Origin: Oceanicella actignis
Lineage (GTDB): Bacteria; Pseudomonadota; Alphaproteobacteria; Rhodobacterales; Rhodobacteraceae
DNA length: 64,000 nucleotides
Assembly (NCBI RefSeq): GCF_008124525.1
Contig: NZ_VNHJ01000004.1
Location: forward strand, 186,001-250,000
Direction: 5' to 3'
In this document: positions 1 through 10,177 of the stretch, in pieces
How positions within the stretch are numbered: position 1 is the first letter of the stretch
How the letters are laid out: each line of letters opens with the position of its first letter
Made by a program: the position numbers and the translations under genes
The notes under the pieces: model-generated
Databases searched by the model: none
Seen by the model: only the letters and a program-made list of their open reading frames with translations
Told to the model about the DNA's origin: nothing

Positions 1-2
1 GC

Positions 3-1865
3 CGGCTCGAGCGGCTGGCCGTTCCGGTCGTCGCCGCCATCAACGGCGCGGCGCTGGGCGGCGGATACGAGATCGCGCTGGCCTGCAACCGGCGCATCTG
101 CGTCGACGATCCGGCCGCCGTCACCGGCGTGCCCGAGGTCACGCTGGGCCTTCTGCCGGGCGCGGGAGGCGTGGTGCGCATCACCGCGCTGCTGGGGCTT
201 GAGAAGGCGCTGCCCGTGCTGCTCGAGGGCAAGCCCCACGCCCCCGCCCGCGCGCTCGAGCTGGGCATGATCGACCAGATCGTCCCCGACCGCGAGTCGC
301 TGATCCCCGCCGCCAAGGCCTGGATCAGGGCCAATCCCGACGCCCATGTCCAGCCCTGGGACCGCAAGGGCTTCCGCTATCCGGGCGGCGACGCCGACGC
401 GCCGAACGTGCGCATGACCGCGACCGTCGCCCCGACGCTGCTGATAAGGAAGACCCGCGGCCTGTCGCCGGCGCCCGAAAGGATCCTGGACCTGGCGGTG
501 AACTCGATGCGCATGGGCTTCGACAGCGCCCTGCGCGCGGAAAGCCGGGCCTTTTGCAAGCTGGTCGTCTCGCGCGAGGCGAAGGCGGCGATCTCGACCT
601 TCTTCTTCGGCATGAACGCGCTCAAATCGGGCCGCTTCCGCCCCGAGGGGCCGCGCTGGCGCGCGCGCTCGGCGGCGGTGATCGGGGCGGGCATGATGGG
701 CGCGGGCATCGCCTACGCCCATGCCGAGCGCGGGCTGGAAACCGCGCTGCGCGACGTCTCGGACGAGGCCGCCCGCGCCGGCAAGGCCCGCGCCGGCGCC
801 ATCGCCGAGGCGCGCGCGAAGAAGGGCCGCCTGAGCGCCGCCGAGGCCGAGGCGCTGACGGCGCGCATCCGCCCCACCGCGCAGGACGACTTCGCCGGGG
901 CGGACGTGATCGTCGAGGCGGTGTTCGAAGACCTGGCGCTGAAGGAGAAGGTCATCGCCGACACCTTCCCCCTTCTGTCCGAAGAGGGGATCTACGGCAC
1001 CAACACCTCGACCCTGCCCGTCTCGATCCTGGCCGAGGCCTGCCCGGACCCCGCGCGCTTCATCGGCATCCACTTCTTCTCGCCGGTCGAGAAGATGCAG
1101 CTCGTCGAGCTGATCGCGGGCGAGAAGACCTCGGCCGAGACGATCCGCAAGGCCTGGGACTATGTGCGCCAGATCGGCCGCATCCCCATCGTGGTCAACG
1201 ACTCGCGCGGGTTCTTCACCAGCCGCGTCTTCGGAACCTATCTGGACGAGGGCATGGCGCTGCTGCGCGACGGCATGGCGCCCGCCGCCATCGAGCGCGC
1301 CGCGTGGAAGATCGGCATGCCGGTCGGCCCGCTCCAGGTCCATGACGAGGTCTCGCTCGAGCTGACGATGAAGGTCCACGCCACGCACAAGGCGCTGGAC
1401 GCGCGGCTGGGGGTCGAGAACGGCTTTCCCGCCGACAACGCCGCCACGCTGGCCGTGGCCGGCCCCATGGTCGAGATGGGGCGCCTTGGCCGCAAGGCGG
1501 GCGCGGGGTTCTACGACTACGGCCCCGAGGGCCGGCGCCTGTGGCCGGGGCTGGCGCAGTTCGCGCAGGGGCCGGGCGCGTCCATGCGCGACGCCGAGGA
1601 CCGGCTCTTGTGGCGCCAGGCCATCGAGGCGCTGCGCTGCCTCGACGAGGGGGTCCTGCGCTCGCAGGTCGAGGGCGACATCGGCTCGATCATGGCCATA
1701 GGCTTTCCGCACCACACCGGCGGGGCGCTGCGCTTCATCCGCGGCATGGGGCCCGAGGCCTTCAAGGCCCGCGCCGACCAGCTCGCCGACGCCTGGGGCG
1801 AGCGCTTCCGCCTGTCCGAGCGCGCCCTCGCCCGGCTGCGCGACGACGGCCGCGCCGCCGCCTGA
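3..1865 (+). CDS. Bifunctional enoyl-CoA hydratase / 3-hydroxyacyl-CoA dehydrogenase (FadB/FadJ type), 5' end cut off
   Basis: Beta-oxidation enzyme: hydrates trans-2-enoyl-CoA and then oxidises the 3-hydroxyacyl-CoA with NAD+. The frame is open from base 3, so the true start lies upstream of the window; about 620 residues are visible of a family that usually has 700-750. The first bases encode a crotonase segment (INGAALGGGYE, then PEVTLGLLPGAGG). The dehydrogenase part begins with a Rossmann motif, VIGAGMMGAGIAYAHAERG, near base 678. It continues with NTSTLPV and HFFSPVEKMQLVELI, the usual signature around the catalytic His, and ends in a helical C-terminal dehydrogenase domain. An acyl-CoA dehydrogenase follows after 24 nt, so the two steps are probably co-transcribed. 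FadB and FadJ cannot be told apart here. Confidence 0.93.
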   Translation, partial: RLERLAVPVVAAINGAALGGGYEIALACNRRICVDDPAAVTGVPEVTLGLLPGAGGVVRITALLGLEKALPVLLEGKPHAPARALELGMIDQIVPDRESLIPAAKAWIRANPDAHVQPWDRKGFRYPGGDADAPNVRMTATVAPTLLIRKTRGLSPAPERILDLAVNSMRMGFDSALRAESRAFCKLVVSREAKAAISTFFFGMNALKSGRFRPEGPRWRARSAAVIGAGMMGAGIAYAHAERGLETALRDVSDEAARAGKARAGAIAEARAKKGRLSAAEAEALTARIRPTAQDDFAGADVIVEAVFEDLALKEKVIADTFPLLSEEGIYGTNTSTLPVSILAEACPDPARFIGIHFFSPVEKMQLVELIAGEKTSAETIRKAWDYVRQIGRIPIVVNDSRGFFTSRVFGTYLDEGMALLRDGMAPAAIERAAWKIGMPVGPLQVHDEVSLELTMKVHATHKALDARLGVENGFPADNAATLAVAGPMVEMGRLGRKAGAGFYDYGPEGRRLWPGLAQFAQGPGASMRDAEDRLLWRQAIEALRCLDEGVLRSQVEGDIGSIMAIGFPHHTGGALRFIRGMGPEAFKARADQLADAWGERFRLSERALARLRDDGRAAA

Positions 1866-1889
1866 CCCCTTCGCCGCAAGGAGATTCGC

Positions 1890-3047
1890 ATGCTCAGACG
1901 CCGCATCTACGAGCCCGAGCACGAGATGTTCCGCGACTCGGTCCGCAAATGGGCCGAGGCCGAGGTCTTTCCCCATTCCGAGAAATGGCGCGAAGACGGC
2001 ATGGTCAGCCGCGAGGTCTGGCGCTCGGCCGGCGCCAACGGCTTTCTGTGCATGTATGCCGACGGGAAATACGGCGGCGCGGGGGTCGACGACTTCCGCT
2101 ACGACATGATCCTGACCGAAGAGGTCGGCCCGCGCGAGCCGGGGCTCTTCATCCCGCTGCACAACCGCATCGTCGGCCCCTATCTGCAGCGCTTCGGAAC
2201 CGAGGACCAGCGCGACCGCTACATGCCCGGCGTGGTCTCGGGCGAGACGATCCTGGCCATCGCCATGACCGAGCCCGGCGCGGGCTCGGACCTGGCGGGC
2301 ATCCGCACCCGGGCCGAGGACAGGGGCGATCACTGGGTGCTGAACGGCGCCAAGACCTACATCTCGAACGGACATCTGGCCGATCTGATCGTGGTCGCGG
2401 CGCGCACCGACCCCGCCCGGCCCCACGCCATCGGCCTGTTCCTGGTCGAATCGGGCTATCCCGGCTTTCGCCGCGGGCGGCGGCTGCGCAAGCTGGGGCT
2501 GCGCAGCCAGGACACGGCCGAGCTGTTCTTCGACGACGTCAAGGTGCCGAAGGAGAACGTCATCGGCGACCCCGCCGGGGGCTTCAAGCTGATGATGACC
2601 AACCTTGCCGAGGAGCGCATCACCGGCGCGGTCGGCTACATGGCCAAGGCCCAGCGCGCCTTCGACATCACGCTCGACTGGGTGCAGGAGCGCCGCGCCT
2701 TCGGCAAGCCCATCGGCGCCTTCCAGAACACCCGCTTCAAGATGGCCGAGATGCGCACCAGGATCGACGCCGCCCAGGCCTTCGTGGACCACTGCGCGAT
2801 GGAGCATGTCGCCGGCCGGCTGACGGCCGAGCAGGCGGCGCAGGCCAAGCTTCTGTCCTCGGAGGTCGAGTGCGAGGTGGCCGACGAATGCCTGCAGCTG
2901 CATGGCGGCGCGGGCTACATGGAGGAATACGAGATCTGCCGCATCTACGCCGACGCGCGCGTCAGCCGCATCTATGCCGGCACGTCCGAGATCATGAAGG
3001 AGATCATCGCCCGCGGCCTTGGCCTTGACGAGCGGAGGCGCGACTGA
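1890..3047 (+). CDS. Acyl-CoA dehydrogenase
   Basis: FAD-dependent oxidation of an acyl-CoA to the 2-enoyl-CoA, the step before the hydratase/dehydrogenase encoded just upstream. The 385 residues match the usual 380-390. Visible family features are the AMTEPGAGSDLAGI segment (flavin and substrate binding), the RRAFGKPIGAFQNTRFKMAEM motif, and the C-terminal ECLQLHGGAGYMEEYEICRIYADARVSRIYAGTSEIMKEII. The last stretch includes the GTSEI motif and the Glu of EEYE, a possible catalytic base position. A purine-rich AAGGAGA precedes the ATG. The stop shares one base with the next start (TGATG), so translation is probably coupled to the CoA-transferase gene. Substrate chain length cannot be read from the sequence. 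Confidence 0.94.
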   Translation: MLRRRIYEPEHEMFRDSVRKWAEAEVFPHSEKWREDGMVSREVWRSAGANGFLCMYADGKYGGAGVDDFRYDMILTEEVGPREPGLFIPLHNRIVGPYLQRFGTEDQRDRYMPGVVSGETILAIAMTEPGAGSDLAGIRTRAEDRGDHWVLNGAKTYISNGHLADLIVVAARTDPARPHAIGLFLVESGYPGFRRGRRLRKLGLRSQDTAELFFDDVKVPKENVIGDPAGGFKLMMTNLAEERITGAVGYMAKAQRAFDITLDWVQERRAFGKPIGAFQNTRFKMAEMRTRIDAAQAFVDHCAMEHVAGRLTAEQAAQAKLLSSEVECEVADECLQLHGGAGYMEEYEICRIYADARVSRIYAGTSEIMKEIIARGLGLDERRRD

Positions 3048-4192
3048 TGGCCGCCCCCGCCCCTTCCCGCGGCCCGCTCGAGGGGCTGCGCGTGGTCGAG
3101 ATGGCGGGTCTCGGCCCCTGCCCGCTGGCCGGGCAGCTGCTGGCCGATCTGGGCGCCGAGGTGATCGTGATCGAGCGCGCCTCGGGCGGGCCGCGGCCGC
3201 ATGACGTGAACAACCGCGGCAAGCGCTCGGCGGCGCTGAACCTCAAGACCCCCGAGGGCGTCGAGGCGGCGCTGCGTCTGATCGACCGCGCCGACGCGCT
3301 GATCGAGGGCTTCCGCCCCGGCGTGATGGAGAAGCTGGGCCTCGGCCCCGAGATCTGCCATGCGCGCAATCCCGCGCTGGTCTACGGGCGCATGACCGGC
3401 TGGGGGCAGAGCGGCCCGCTGGCGCGCACGGCCGGGCATGACATCAACTATCTGGCGCTGACCGGCGCGCTCTGGATGATGGGCGAGCGCGACCGCCCGC
3501 CGACGCCGCCGCTGAACCTGGTGGCCGATTACGGCGGCGGCGCGATGTTCCTGCTGCTGGGCGTTCTGGCGGCGCTGTGGGAGCGCGGGCGCTCGGGCCG
3601 CGGCCAGGTGGTGGATGCGGCGATGGTGGACGGGGTGTCGGCCTTCGGCGGCATCTTCCGCATGATGTCGGCGCTGGGCGCGTGGCGAGAAGAACGGCAG
3701 GCCAATCTGCTGGATGGCGGCGCCCCCTTCTACCGCTGCTACGAGACCAGGGACGGCAAGTATCTGGCCGTCGGCCCGCTCGAGCCGCAGTTCTTCGCCC
3801 AGCTGCTCGAACGCGCGGGGCTGCCGGCGGCGCATCTGGCCGACCAGAACGACCGCGCCAACTGGCCCGAGCGCGCGCGCCTTTACGCCGAGGTCTTCCG
3901 CAGCCGCACCCGCGACGAGTGGGAGCGGATCTTCGCCGGCTCGGACGCCTGCGTGGCGCCGGTGCTGGCGCCCTCCGAGGCGCCGGCCCATCCGCACAAC
4001 GCCGCGCGCGGCGCGCATGTCGAGGTCGAGGGCGTGCTTCAGGCCGCCCCCGCCCCGCGCTTCGACCGCACCCCGGCGCCCGCCCCGCGCCCGCCCGCCC
4101 CGGCCGGCGCCGACACCGAAGCGGTTCTGCGCGAGGCCGGGCTGGACGACGCCGCCATCGACGCGCTGCGCCAGGCGGGCGCGCTGACCTGA
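3047..4192 (+). CDS. CaiB/BaiF-family CoA transferase / alpha-methylacyl-CoA racemase-like protein
   Basis: Class III CoA transferase, which moves CoA between carboxylic acids, or an alpha-methylacyl-CoA racemase of the same fold. The 381-residue protein opens with PLEGLRVVEMAGLGPCPLAGQLLADLGAEVIVIER, typical of the family. It then has NRGKRSAALNLKTPEG, RPGVMEKLGLG and GRMTGWGQSGPLARTAGHDINYLALTGAL. The Asp of GHDINYLALTGAL occupies the catalytic Asp position of the family, and AGHDINY is more typical of the racemase branch. It is the last gene of the acyl-CoA operon, with a TGATG junction to the dehydrogenase. It probably activates, recycles or epimerises the acyl-CoA fed to the two upstream enzymes. 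The exact substrate is unknown. Confidence 0.9.
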   Translation: MAAPAPSRGPLEGLRVVEMAGLGPCPLAGQLLADLGAEVIVIERASGGPRPHDVNNRGKRSAALNLKTPEGVEAALRLIDRADALIEGFRPGVMEKLGLGPEICHARNPALVYGRMTGWGQSGPLARTAGHDINYLALTGALWMMGERDRPPTPPLNLVADYGGGAMFLLLGVLAALWERGRSGRGQVVDAAMVDGVSAFGGIFRMMSALGAWREERQANLLDGGAPFYRCYETRDGKYLAVGPLEPQFFAQLLERAGLPAAHLADQNDRANWPERARLYAEVFRSRTRDEWERIFAGSDACVAPVLAPSEAPAHPHNAARGAHVEVEGVLQAAPAPRFDRTPAPAPRPPAPAGADTEAVLREAGLDDAAIDALRQAGALT

Positions 4193-4577
4193 GCGCAACG
4201 CGGCGCGGCGGTGCGGGCGGAATGCGAGCGCCGGCGCGCACGACGCTTGCGCGTCTGCGTCGGGCGGCCCCACTGCGCGGAAAGGGTCGCCGCCGCGCCA
4301 TCGCTCCGCCCGCGCGCCGCGCGGCCCGGCCCGCGAGGGCGTTCCCGGCTGGCCCGGCTGGTTCGCGCCGGGTCAGGCCGCACCCTCCGCGCGCGGGCGC
4401 GCGCGGGCGATCCCTTCTCGGTCACCGCCGCCACCGTCGTTCCGTCGGCCGCCCTCTGCGCGGGTGTTGCGCCTGTTGATCCCGGCGGTGGCGTGCGGGA
4501 GCCCCTGTTTCGCCGCCATGACCCGGCCGCCTTCGGCCTGCGCCCGGCCGCGCGCCCCGGCGCCGCCGCCGGCAGGA
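4193..4577. other. GC-rich gap between convergent operons
   Basis: This lies between the stops of the CoA-transferase gene (plus) and sdhE (minus). I see no convincing gene, no T-tailed hairpin and no repeat. The open frames crossing it are Arg/Ala/Pro-rich on both strands, as expected by chance at this base composition. Confidence 0.5.
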
Positions 4578-4877
4578 TCAGCCGCGCGGCGCGATGCCGT
4601 GAAAGTCGCGCAGCGCCGCGATCATGGGCATGTGCCGCTCGGGCGCGGGCGCGGCGCCGCTGACCCACAGATACAGGTCCTGGTCGTTCTCGGCCATCAG
4701 CGCCTCGAGCGCGTCGAGATCGCACGCGGCCCGGCCCTCGGCCACCGCGTCGGCGAAGGGGCCGAGGATCAGGTCCATCTCCTTGGTTCCGCGCCGCCAG
4801 CAGCGCAGCCGCAGCCGCTTGAGCCGCATGGCCGCGCCCTCGTCCGCCAAGGCGCCGTCGCGCTCGTGTCCCGTCAT
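4578..4877 (-). CDS. sdhE: SdhE, FAD assembly factor for succinate dehydrogenase (DUF339)
   Basis: Small cytoplasmic protein that promotes covalent attachment of FAD to SdhA and related flavoproteins. It has 99 residues, the family size. It carries the diagnostic RRGTKEMD (RGxxE) motif near residues 28-35, followed by DLILGPFADAV and the acidic ALMAENDQDLYLWVSG segment that closes the five-helix fold. The start was chosen because its ATG overlaps the stop of the upstream ROK kinase gene (TCAT on the plus strand, 4874-4877, is ATGA on the coding strand). It is therefore the last gene of a four-gene minus-strand operon, and translation is probably coupled to the kinase. No sdh genes are visible in the window. 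Confidence 0.9.
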   Translation of the reverse strand: MTGHERDGALADEGAAMRLKRLRLRCWRRGTKEMDLILGPFADAVAEGRAACDLDALEALMAENDQDLYLWVSGAAPAPERHMPMIAALRDFHGIAPRG

Positions 4878-5821
4878 GTGTCCCTCGCTTCCTCGTCCCA
4901 AAGCCGGGCGGCGCCGCGCACGCCCGATCCGTCGCCATGCATGTTTCGCCTTATGGCCGTTTCGAACACGTCCGAAAAGACGTGAGGCCGCGTCGCCTCG
5001 CTCAGCCGCGCCTCGATGCCGGGCAGGTTCGACAGCCCCCCGCCCAGGACCACCGCCTCGGGGTCGAGCACGTTCACGATCAGCGCCAGCGCCCGGCCCG
5101 CCCGGTCGAACCAGCGATCGAGCGCGGCGCGGGCGTCCTCGTCGCCCGCCTCGGCCAGCGCCGCGATCTCGGCCGCGTCCGGACCCTCGCCCTCGGCCGC
5201 CCCGACGGCGCGGGCGAAATCGGCCGCCAGCCCCGGCCCCGACAGCCACGTCTCGATGCAGCCGCGCCGGCCGCACCAGCAGCGCGGCGGGTCCAGCTCG
5301 TCGGCGCGCGGGGCGGGAAGGGGGATGTGCCCCCACTCGCCCGCGACGCCGTTGCGCCCGCGCAGCGCGCGCCCCGCGATCACGATCCCCGCGCCAACGC
5401 CGGTGCCCAGGATTGCGCCGAACACGCTGCGCGCCCCCGCGCCCGCCCCATCGGCGGCCTCGGACAGCGCGAAGCAGTCGGCGTCGTTGGCCACGCGCAC
5501 GGGCCGGCCCAGCGCCTGCGCCAGATCGCGCGCCAAGGGGCGGCCCAGCATCCACACCGCGTTGCCGTTGCGCGCCAGCCCGGTGGCCGGCGAGAGCGAG
5601 CCCGGCGCCCCCACGCCCGCGCGCGGCGCGCGCACCCCCGCGCGCGCCTCGAGCGCGGCGGCCAGATCGGCCATCGCGCGCAGGCAGGCCGCGTAGTCAT
5701 GGCGCGGGGTGGGCGCGCGCATGCGCGCAAGCTCGCGCCCGTCGGGGGTCATCAGAACCCCCTCGATCTTCGTGCCGCCGAAGTCGAGGCCAAGGCGGGG
5801 CGCGTCGTCCGCGCCGCTCAT
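4874..5821 (-). CDS. ROK-family sugar kinase
   Basis: Probable ATP-dependent hexose kinase of the ROK family (glucokinase, fructokinase or N-acetylglucosamine kinase). The 315-residue protein starts with the ATP-binding loop LGLDFGGTKIEGVLM. It has the catalytic-Asp segment NDADCFALSEA and GTGVGAGIVIAGRALRGRNGVAGEWGHIPL, in which EWGHIPL matches the ROK substrate-binding E-x-G-H motif. A zinc-binding cluster CWCGRRGCIETWLSGPGL completes the ROK signature. The start at 5821 follows the regulator gene by 34 nt; longer versions of the frame run through that regulator and look like chance extension. The stop overlaps the sdhE start by ATGA. The sugar specificity is not readable. Confidence 0.92.
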   Translation of the reverse strand: MSGADDAPRLGLDFGGTKIEGVLMTPDGRELARMRAPTPRHDYAACLRAMADLAAALEARAGVRAPRAGVGAPGSLSPATGLARNGNAVWMLGRPLARDLAQALGRPVRVANDADCFALSEAADGAGAGARSVFGAILGTGVGAGIVIAGRALRGRNGVAGEWGHIPLPAPRADELDPPRCWCGRRGCIETWLSGPGLAADFARAVGAAEGEGPDAAEIAALAEAGDEDARAALDRWFDRAGRALALIVNVLDPEAVVLGGGLSNLPGIEARLSEATRPHVFSDVFETAIRRNMHGDGSGVRGAARLWDEEARDT

Positions 5822-5855
5822 GCCGCCGCCGGGCGACAGGGACGGGCGGCGCGCA

Positions 5856-6251
5856 TCAGCCCCGCGCCGTCGCCAGCTTGCGCAGGCGCTTCTCCAGATG
5901 GGCCAGCCGGTCGCCCAGCCGCCCATGCTCGGCGCGGATCGCGCGCAGCTCGTCCAGCAGCGCGGCCTCTTCGACCGGGGGCGCATCGGGGCCCTCGTCG
6001 GCGGGCGCCGGCCCCTCGCCGCGGCCGGTCAGCAGCCAGCCCAGCGACACGTTCAGCAAACCGGCCAGCACCTGGAGCCGGTTCGCGCGCGGCTCCGAGC
6101 GGTCGTCCTCCCAGTTGCGCAGCGTGGCGGGGCGCACGCCAAGCCGCGCGGCCAGCTGCGCCTGGCTCAGACCGGCGGCCATGCGCGCGGCGGCCAGGCG
6201 GTCTCCGAGGGTGGCGGCCTCTTCGCCATACCATTCCTGCGGGTCGGTCAT
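5856..6251 (-). CDS. XRE-family helix-turn-helix regulator with C-terminal coiled coil
   Basis: DNA-binding protein of 131 residues. Residues 16-65 form a Cro/C1-type helix-turn-helix: LGDRLAAARMAAGLSQAQLA, then LGVRPATLRNWEDDRSEPRA. A linker rich in Pro and acidic residues follows, and residues 96-130 form a probable short coiled coil (EEAALLDELRAIRAEHGRLG, then RLAHLEKRLRKLA) that could dimerise it. The start overlaps the tatD stop (ATGA, 6248-6251). The ROK kinase starts 34 nt downstream, so the regulator is embedded in the operon it may control. Its DNA site is unknown. Confidence 0.88.
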   Translation of the reverse strand: MTDPQEWYGEEAATLGDRLAAARMAAGLSQAQLAARLGVRPATLRNWEDDRSEPRANRLQVLAGLLNVSLGWLLTGRGEGPAPADEGPDAPPVEEAALLDELRAIRAEHGRLGDRLAHLEKRLRKLATARG

Positions 6252-7084
6252 CGGGCTTCCTCCTCGTGATTTCGTGGCTGTGGCGCCGCCGGCCCCGAGG
6301 GCGCGAAAAACGCCTCGGCCGCGGCGAAGGTCGCGGCGGCCAGGGCCTCGGGGCGCTCGCCGCGCAGGCGGGCGGTCTCCTGGGCGATCCAGACCAGGTT
6401 CGCCGGCTCGTTGCGCGCGCGGCGCGGGCCGCCCGCGTCGGTCCGGGGCATGGAGCGCGGGAACAGATAGGGCGCATCGGTCTCGAGCATCAGCCGCCCG
6501 GCGGGAATGCGGCCGATCAGGCGCACGAGCTCGGCGTTGCGGCGTTCGTCGCAGATCCAGCCCGTGACGCCGAAGCTCAGCCCCAGCTCGAGGCAGGTTT
6601 CGAGCAGCGCCTCGCCGCCGGTGAAGCAATGGAGCGTCGCGCGCGGCAGATCCCGGCCCATCGCGGCGAGCATCCGGCAGAACAGCGCCTCGGCGCCGCG
6701 CTGGTGCAGGAACAGCGGCAGCCCCAGATCGGCCGCCAGGCGCAGCTGCGCCTCGAAGGCGCGGATCTGCGCGTCGCGCGGGGCGTAGGCGCGCTCGAGA
6801 TCCAGCCCGCACTCGCCCACCGCGCGCACCTCGGGGCGGGCCAGCAGCGCACGCACAAGCGGGGCGTCCTCGTCCCAGCGCTCGGCATGGTGGGGATGGA
6901 CGCCGGCGGTCGAGACGAAGCCGAGGCGCGCGGCCAGATCCGCCGAGGCCGCCGAGCCGGGCCCGTCCACGCCGGTCAGGGCCATGCGCGTCACCCCCGC
7001 CCTCTTCGCGCGCGCCACGACCTGATCGCGGTCGCGGTCGAAATGCGACTTGGCCAGGTTCACGCCGATGTCGAACAGCTCCAT
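6248..7084 (-). CDS. TatD-family metal-dependent DNase/hydrolase
   Basis: Amidohydrolase-fold deoxyribonuclease of 278 residues. In family members it trims 3' ends in DNA repair, and some act in D-aminoacyl-tRNA editing. It starts MELFDIGVNLAKSHFDRDRD; the usual metal-binding H-x-H near the N terminus (DTHCHL in most family members) is replaced by DIGVNL, as in the TatD branch proper. Further motifs are STAGVHPHHA, AVGECGLDLERAYAPRDAQ, LPLFLHQRGAEA, LHCFTGGEALLE and LETDAPYLFPRSM. It is the first gene of the minus-strand operon with the XRE regulator, ROK kinase and sdhE. A promoter ending only 7 nt from this ATG is visible, so the message may be leaderless. Confidence 0.92.
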   Translation of the reverse strand: MELFDIGVNLAKSHFDRDRDQVVARAKRAGVTRMALTGVDGPGSAASADLAARLGFVSTAGVHPHHAERWDEDAPLVRALLARPEVRAVGECGLDLERAYAPRDAQIRAFEAQLRLAADLGLPLFLHQRGAEALFCRMLAAMGRDLPRATLHCFTGGEALLETCLELGLSFGVTGWICDERRNAELVRLIGRIPAGRLMLETDAPYLFPRSMPRTDAGGPRRARNEPANLVWIAQETARLRGERPEALAAATFAAAEAFFAPSGPAAPQPRNHEEEAR

Positions 7085-7091
7085 GACGCGC

Positions 7092-7119
7092 AGCCTAATC
7101 ATGCGCGCGCAGGGCGCAA
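7092..7119 (-). promoter_or_regulatory. Candidate promoter of the tatD operon, possibly leaderless
   Basis: On the minus strand TTGCGC (7114-7119) and TAGGCT (7092-7097) are separated by 16 nt. The -10 box ends 7 nt before the tatD ATG, so transcription would begin at or next to the start codon. Assigned by eye only. Confidence 0.45.
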
Positions 7120-7643
7120 GGGGCGCGGCGACGCAGGCGCGCAGCCCTCGGGCCCCTGCCCCGGGCCGGTCCTGGCGCGCCGCGCCGCGCTGCGGCCGGG
7201 GGCGACCGGCGCGGCGGCCCCGAGGCGCCGGAGCGCGGCCGCCCCGGCCTGGCCCGATGCGCCGCACAAGGCCGCGCCGCCGCGCACGGGGCGGGCCGCG
7301 GGGCCGCGCAGCCTTCGCGCCGCGGCGCGCCAAGGGCCGCGCGGCGACGCCCCCGCGGCCGGTCAGGGCCCCCGCCCCGGCCGGTCCGGGCGCGCGGCGC
7401 TCGCGGCGGTCGGGGGGCACGGCTCTCGCCGCGGCCATGAGGCGCCCGGCGCCGCGGCCCCGGCGAGAACGGCGCGCCGCCCTCGCCGCCGGGTCGAGGG
7501 GCGACCCCTCGCAGCGGTCGGGGCGCAGGCGGGGCGCGCGCCTTGACGCCCGCATGCGGGGCGGCGCGCAAGATCCGGGTGGCGGGGGCGGCGCGCGGGG
7601 CGCATGGTCGCCGCACGGAAAGGGAATCAACCATGGAGCCGAC
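7120..7643. other. GC-rich divergent intergenic region
   Basis: This lies between tatD (minus) and the EamA exporter gene (plus). It is almost pure G+C with many short CGCGG/GGCCG runs. I found no gene, no RNA fold of note and no clear promoter for the exporter apart from the purine-rich stretch GGAAAGGGAATCAACC just before its start. Confidence 0.4.
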
Positions 7644-8594
7644 ATGCGCATCACCAACCGCGCCTGGGCCGAGCTGGCGCTCTTGTCGCTGATCTGGGGC
7701 GCCTCCTTTCTGACCATCGCGCTGGCGTTGCGGGCGACGGGGCCGTTCACGGCGGTCTTCTGGCGCGTGTGCCTGGGCGCGGGGGCGCTGTGGGCCGCGG
7801 CGCTGGCGATGCGGCTCGGGGTTCCGCGCGACCTGCGTTTCTGGGGCGCATGCGCGGTCATGGGGCTGCTGAACAACGTCGTTCCCTTCACGCTGATGGC
7901 CTGGGGGCAGACCAGCATCGAGAGCGGCCTGACGGCGATCCTCAACGCGACGACGGCGGTGTTCGGCGCGCTGACCGCGGCGGCCTTCCTGCGCGACGAG
8001 CGCCTGACCGCGGGGCGCGCCGCGGGGGTGGCGCTGGGCCTTGCGGGCGTCGCCGCGATCGTCGGACCCGAGGCGCTGGGCGCGTTCGACATCCGCTCGC
8101 TGGGGCAGCTGGCGGTGCTGGGCGGGGCGCTGAGCTATGCGCTCGCCTCGGTATGGGGGCGCGCGCGGCTGGGCGGGCGCCCGCCCGTGGTGGCGGCGGC
8201 GGGCATGACCAGCGCGGCGACGCTGATGATGGCGCCGCTCATGCTGCTGGTCGAAGGGCCGCCGCGGCTGGATCTGGGCGCCGCGGCATGGGGCGCGATC
8301 CTGTATTACGCACTGATCGGCACGGCGCTGGCCTATCTGCTCTATTACCGCATCCTGGCCATGGCGGGCGCCGCGAACCTGATGCTGGTGACGCTGATGA
8401 TCCCGCCGACCGCGATCGTGCTGGGGCGCGTCGTGCTGGACGAGCGCCTGGCCCCCTCGGCCTATCTGGGCTTCGCGCTGATCGCGCTGGGGCTCATCGC
8501 GATCGACGGCCGGGCCGCGGCGGCGCTGCGGCGCGCGCGCAGGCCCGCCCCGCGCGCCGCGCCGCCGACCAGGGGCCGCCCCGACCGGCCCTGA
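7644..8594 (+). CDS. EamA-family (DMT) transporter
   Basis: Inner-membrane metabolite exporter of the drug/metabolite transporter superfamily. The 316 residues form two EamA repeats with about ten hydrophobic helices. The first repeat starts WAELALLSLIWGASFLTIAL and contains NNVVPFTLMAWGQTSIESGL with AILNATTAVFGALTAA. The second starts LGQLAVLGGALSYALASVWG and contains YYALIGTALAYLLYYRILA. The C-terminal tail is Arg/Pro-rich. The ATG at 7644 begins the first helix directly; an ATG at 7633 is out of frame. The substrate is unknown; relatives export amino acids or other small metabolites. Confidence 0.92.
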   Translation: MRITNRAWAELALLSLIWGASFLTIALALRATGPFTAVFWRVCLGAGALWAAALAMRLGVPRDLRFWGACAVMGLLNNVVPFTLMAWGQTSIESGLTAILNATTAVFGALTAAAFLRDERLTAGRAAGVALGLAGVAAIVGPEALGAFDIRSLGQLAVLGGALSYALASVWGRARLGGRPPVVAAAGMTSAATLMMAPLMLLVEGPPRLDLGAAAWGAILYYALIGTALAYLLYYRILAMAGAANLMLVTLMIPPTAIVLGRVVLDERLAPSAYLGFALIALGLIAIDGRAAAALRRARRPAPRAAPPTRGRPDRP

Positions 8595-8839
8595 GCCGCC
8601 GCGCGGCGCGTGCGGCATCCGGTCCGCGCCGGCCTCGCCCAGCGCGCGCGCCCCGAGGACGGGCGCGCCGCTTGCCGGCCGCGCGCGACGCCGCGCCCGG
8701 CCCGCCCGGCCAAGGACGGCGCAAGGCCGGCGCCCCGCCCGATCCGGCGCCCGATCGCCCCCCGGCCCGTCCCAACCCCGCGCATCGCCGCGCGGCGGGC
8801 GCCATGGCCGGCAAGTTGCCCGCCCTCTCGCGCTTCGCC
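8595..8839. other. GC-rich gap before aspartate aminotransferase
   Basis: Together with the promoter that follows, this is a 304-base gene-free stretch. It contains GC-rich sequence with no terminator, RNA fold or gene that I can support. Confidence 0.4.
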
Positions 8840-10101
<1,262 letters not shown>

Positions 10102-10177
10102 GGCCGAGCGCCTAGGGCCGCAGCCCCGGGTCGAAGCGGCCAGGGCCGACCGGCCCGGGTCGCGGCGCCAAGGTCGC

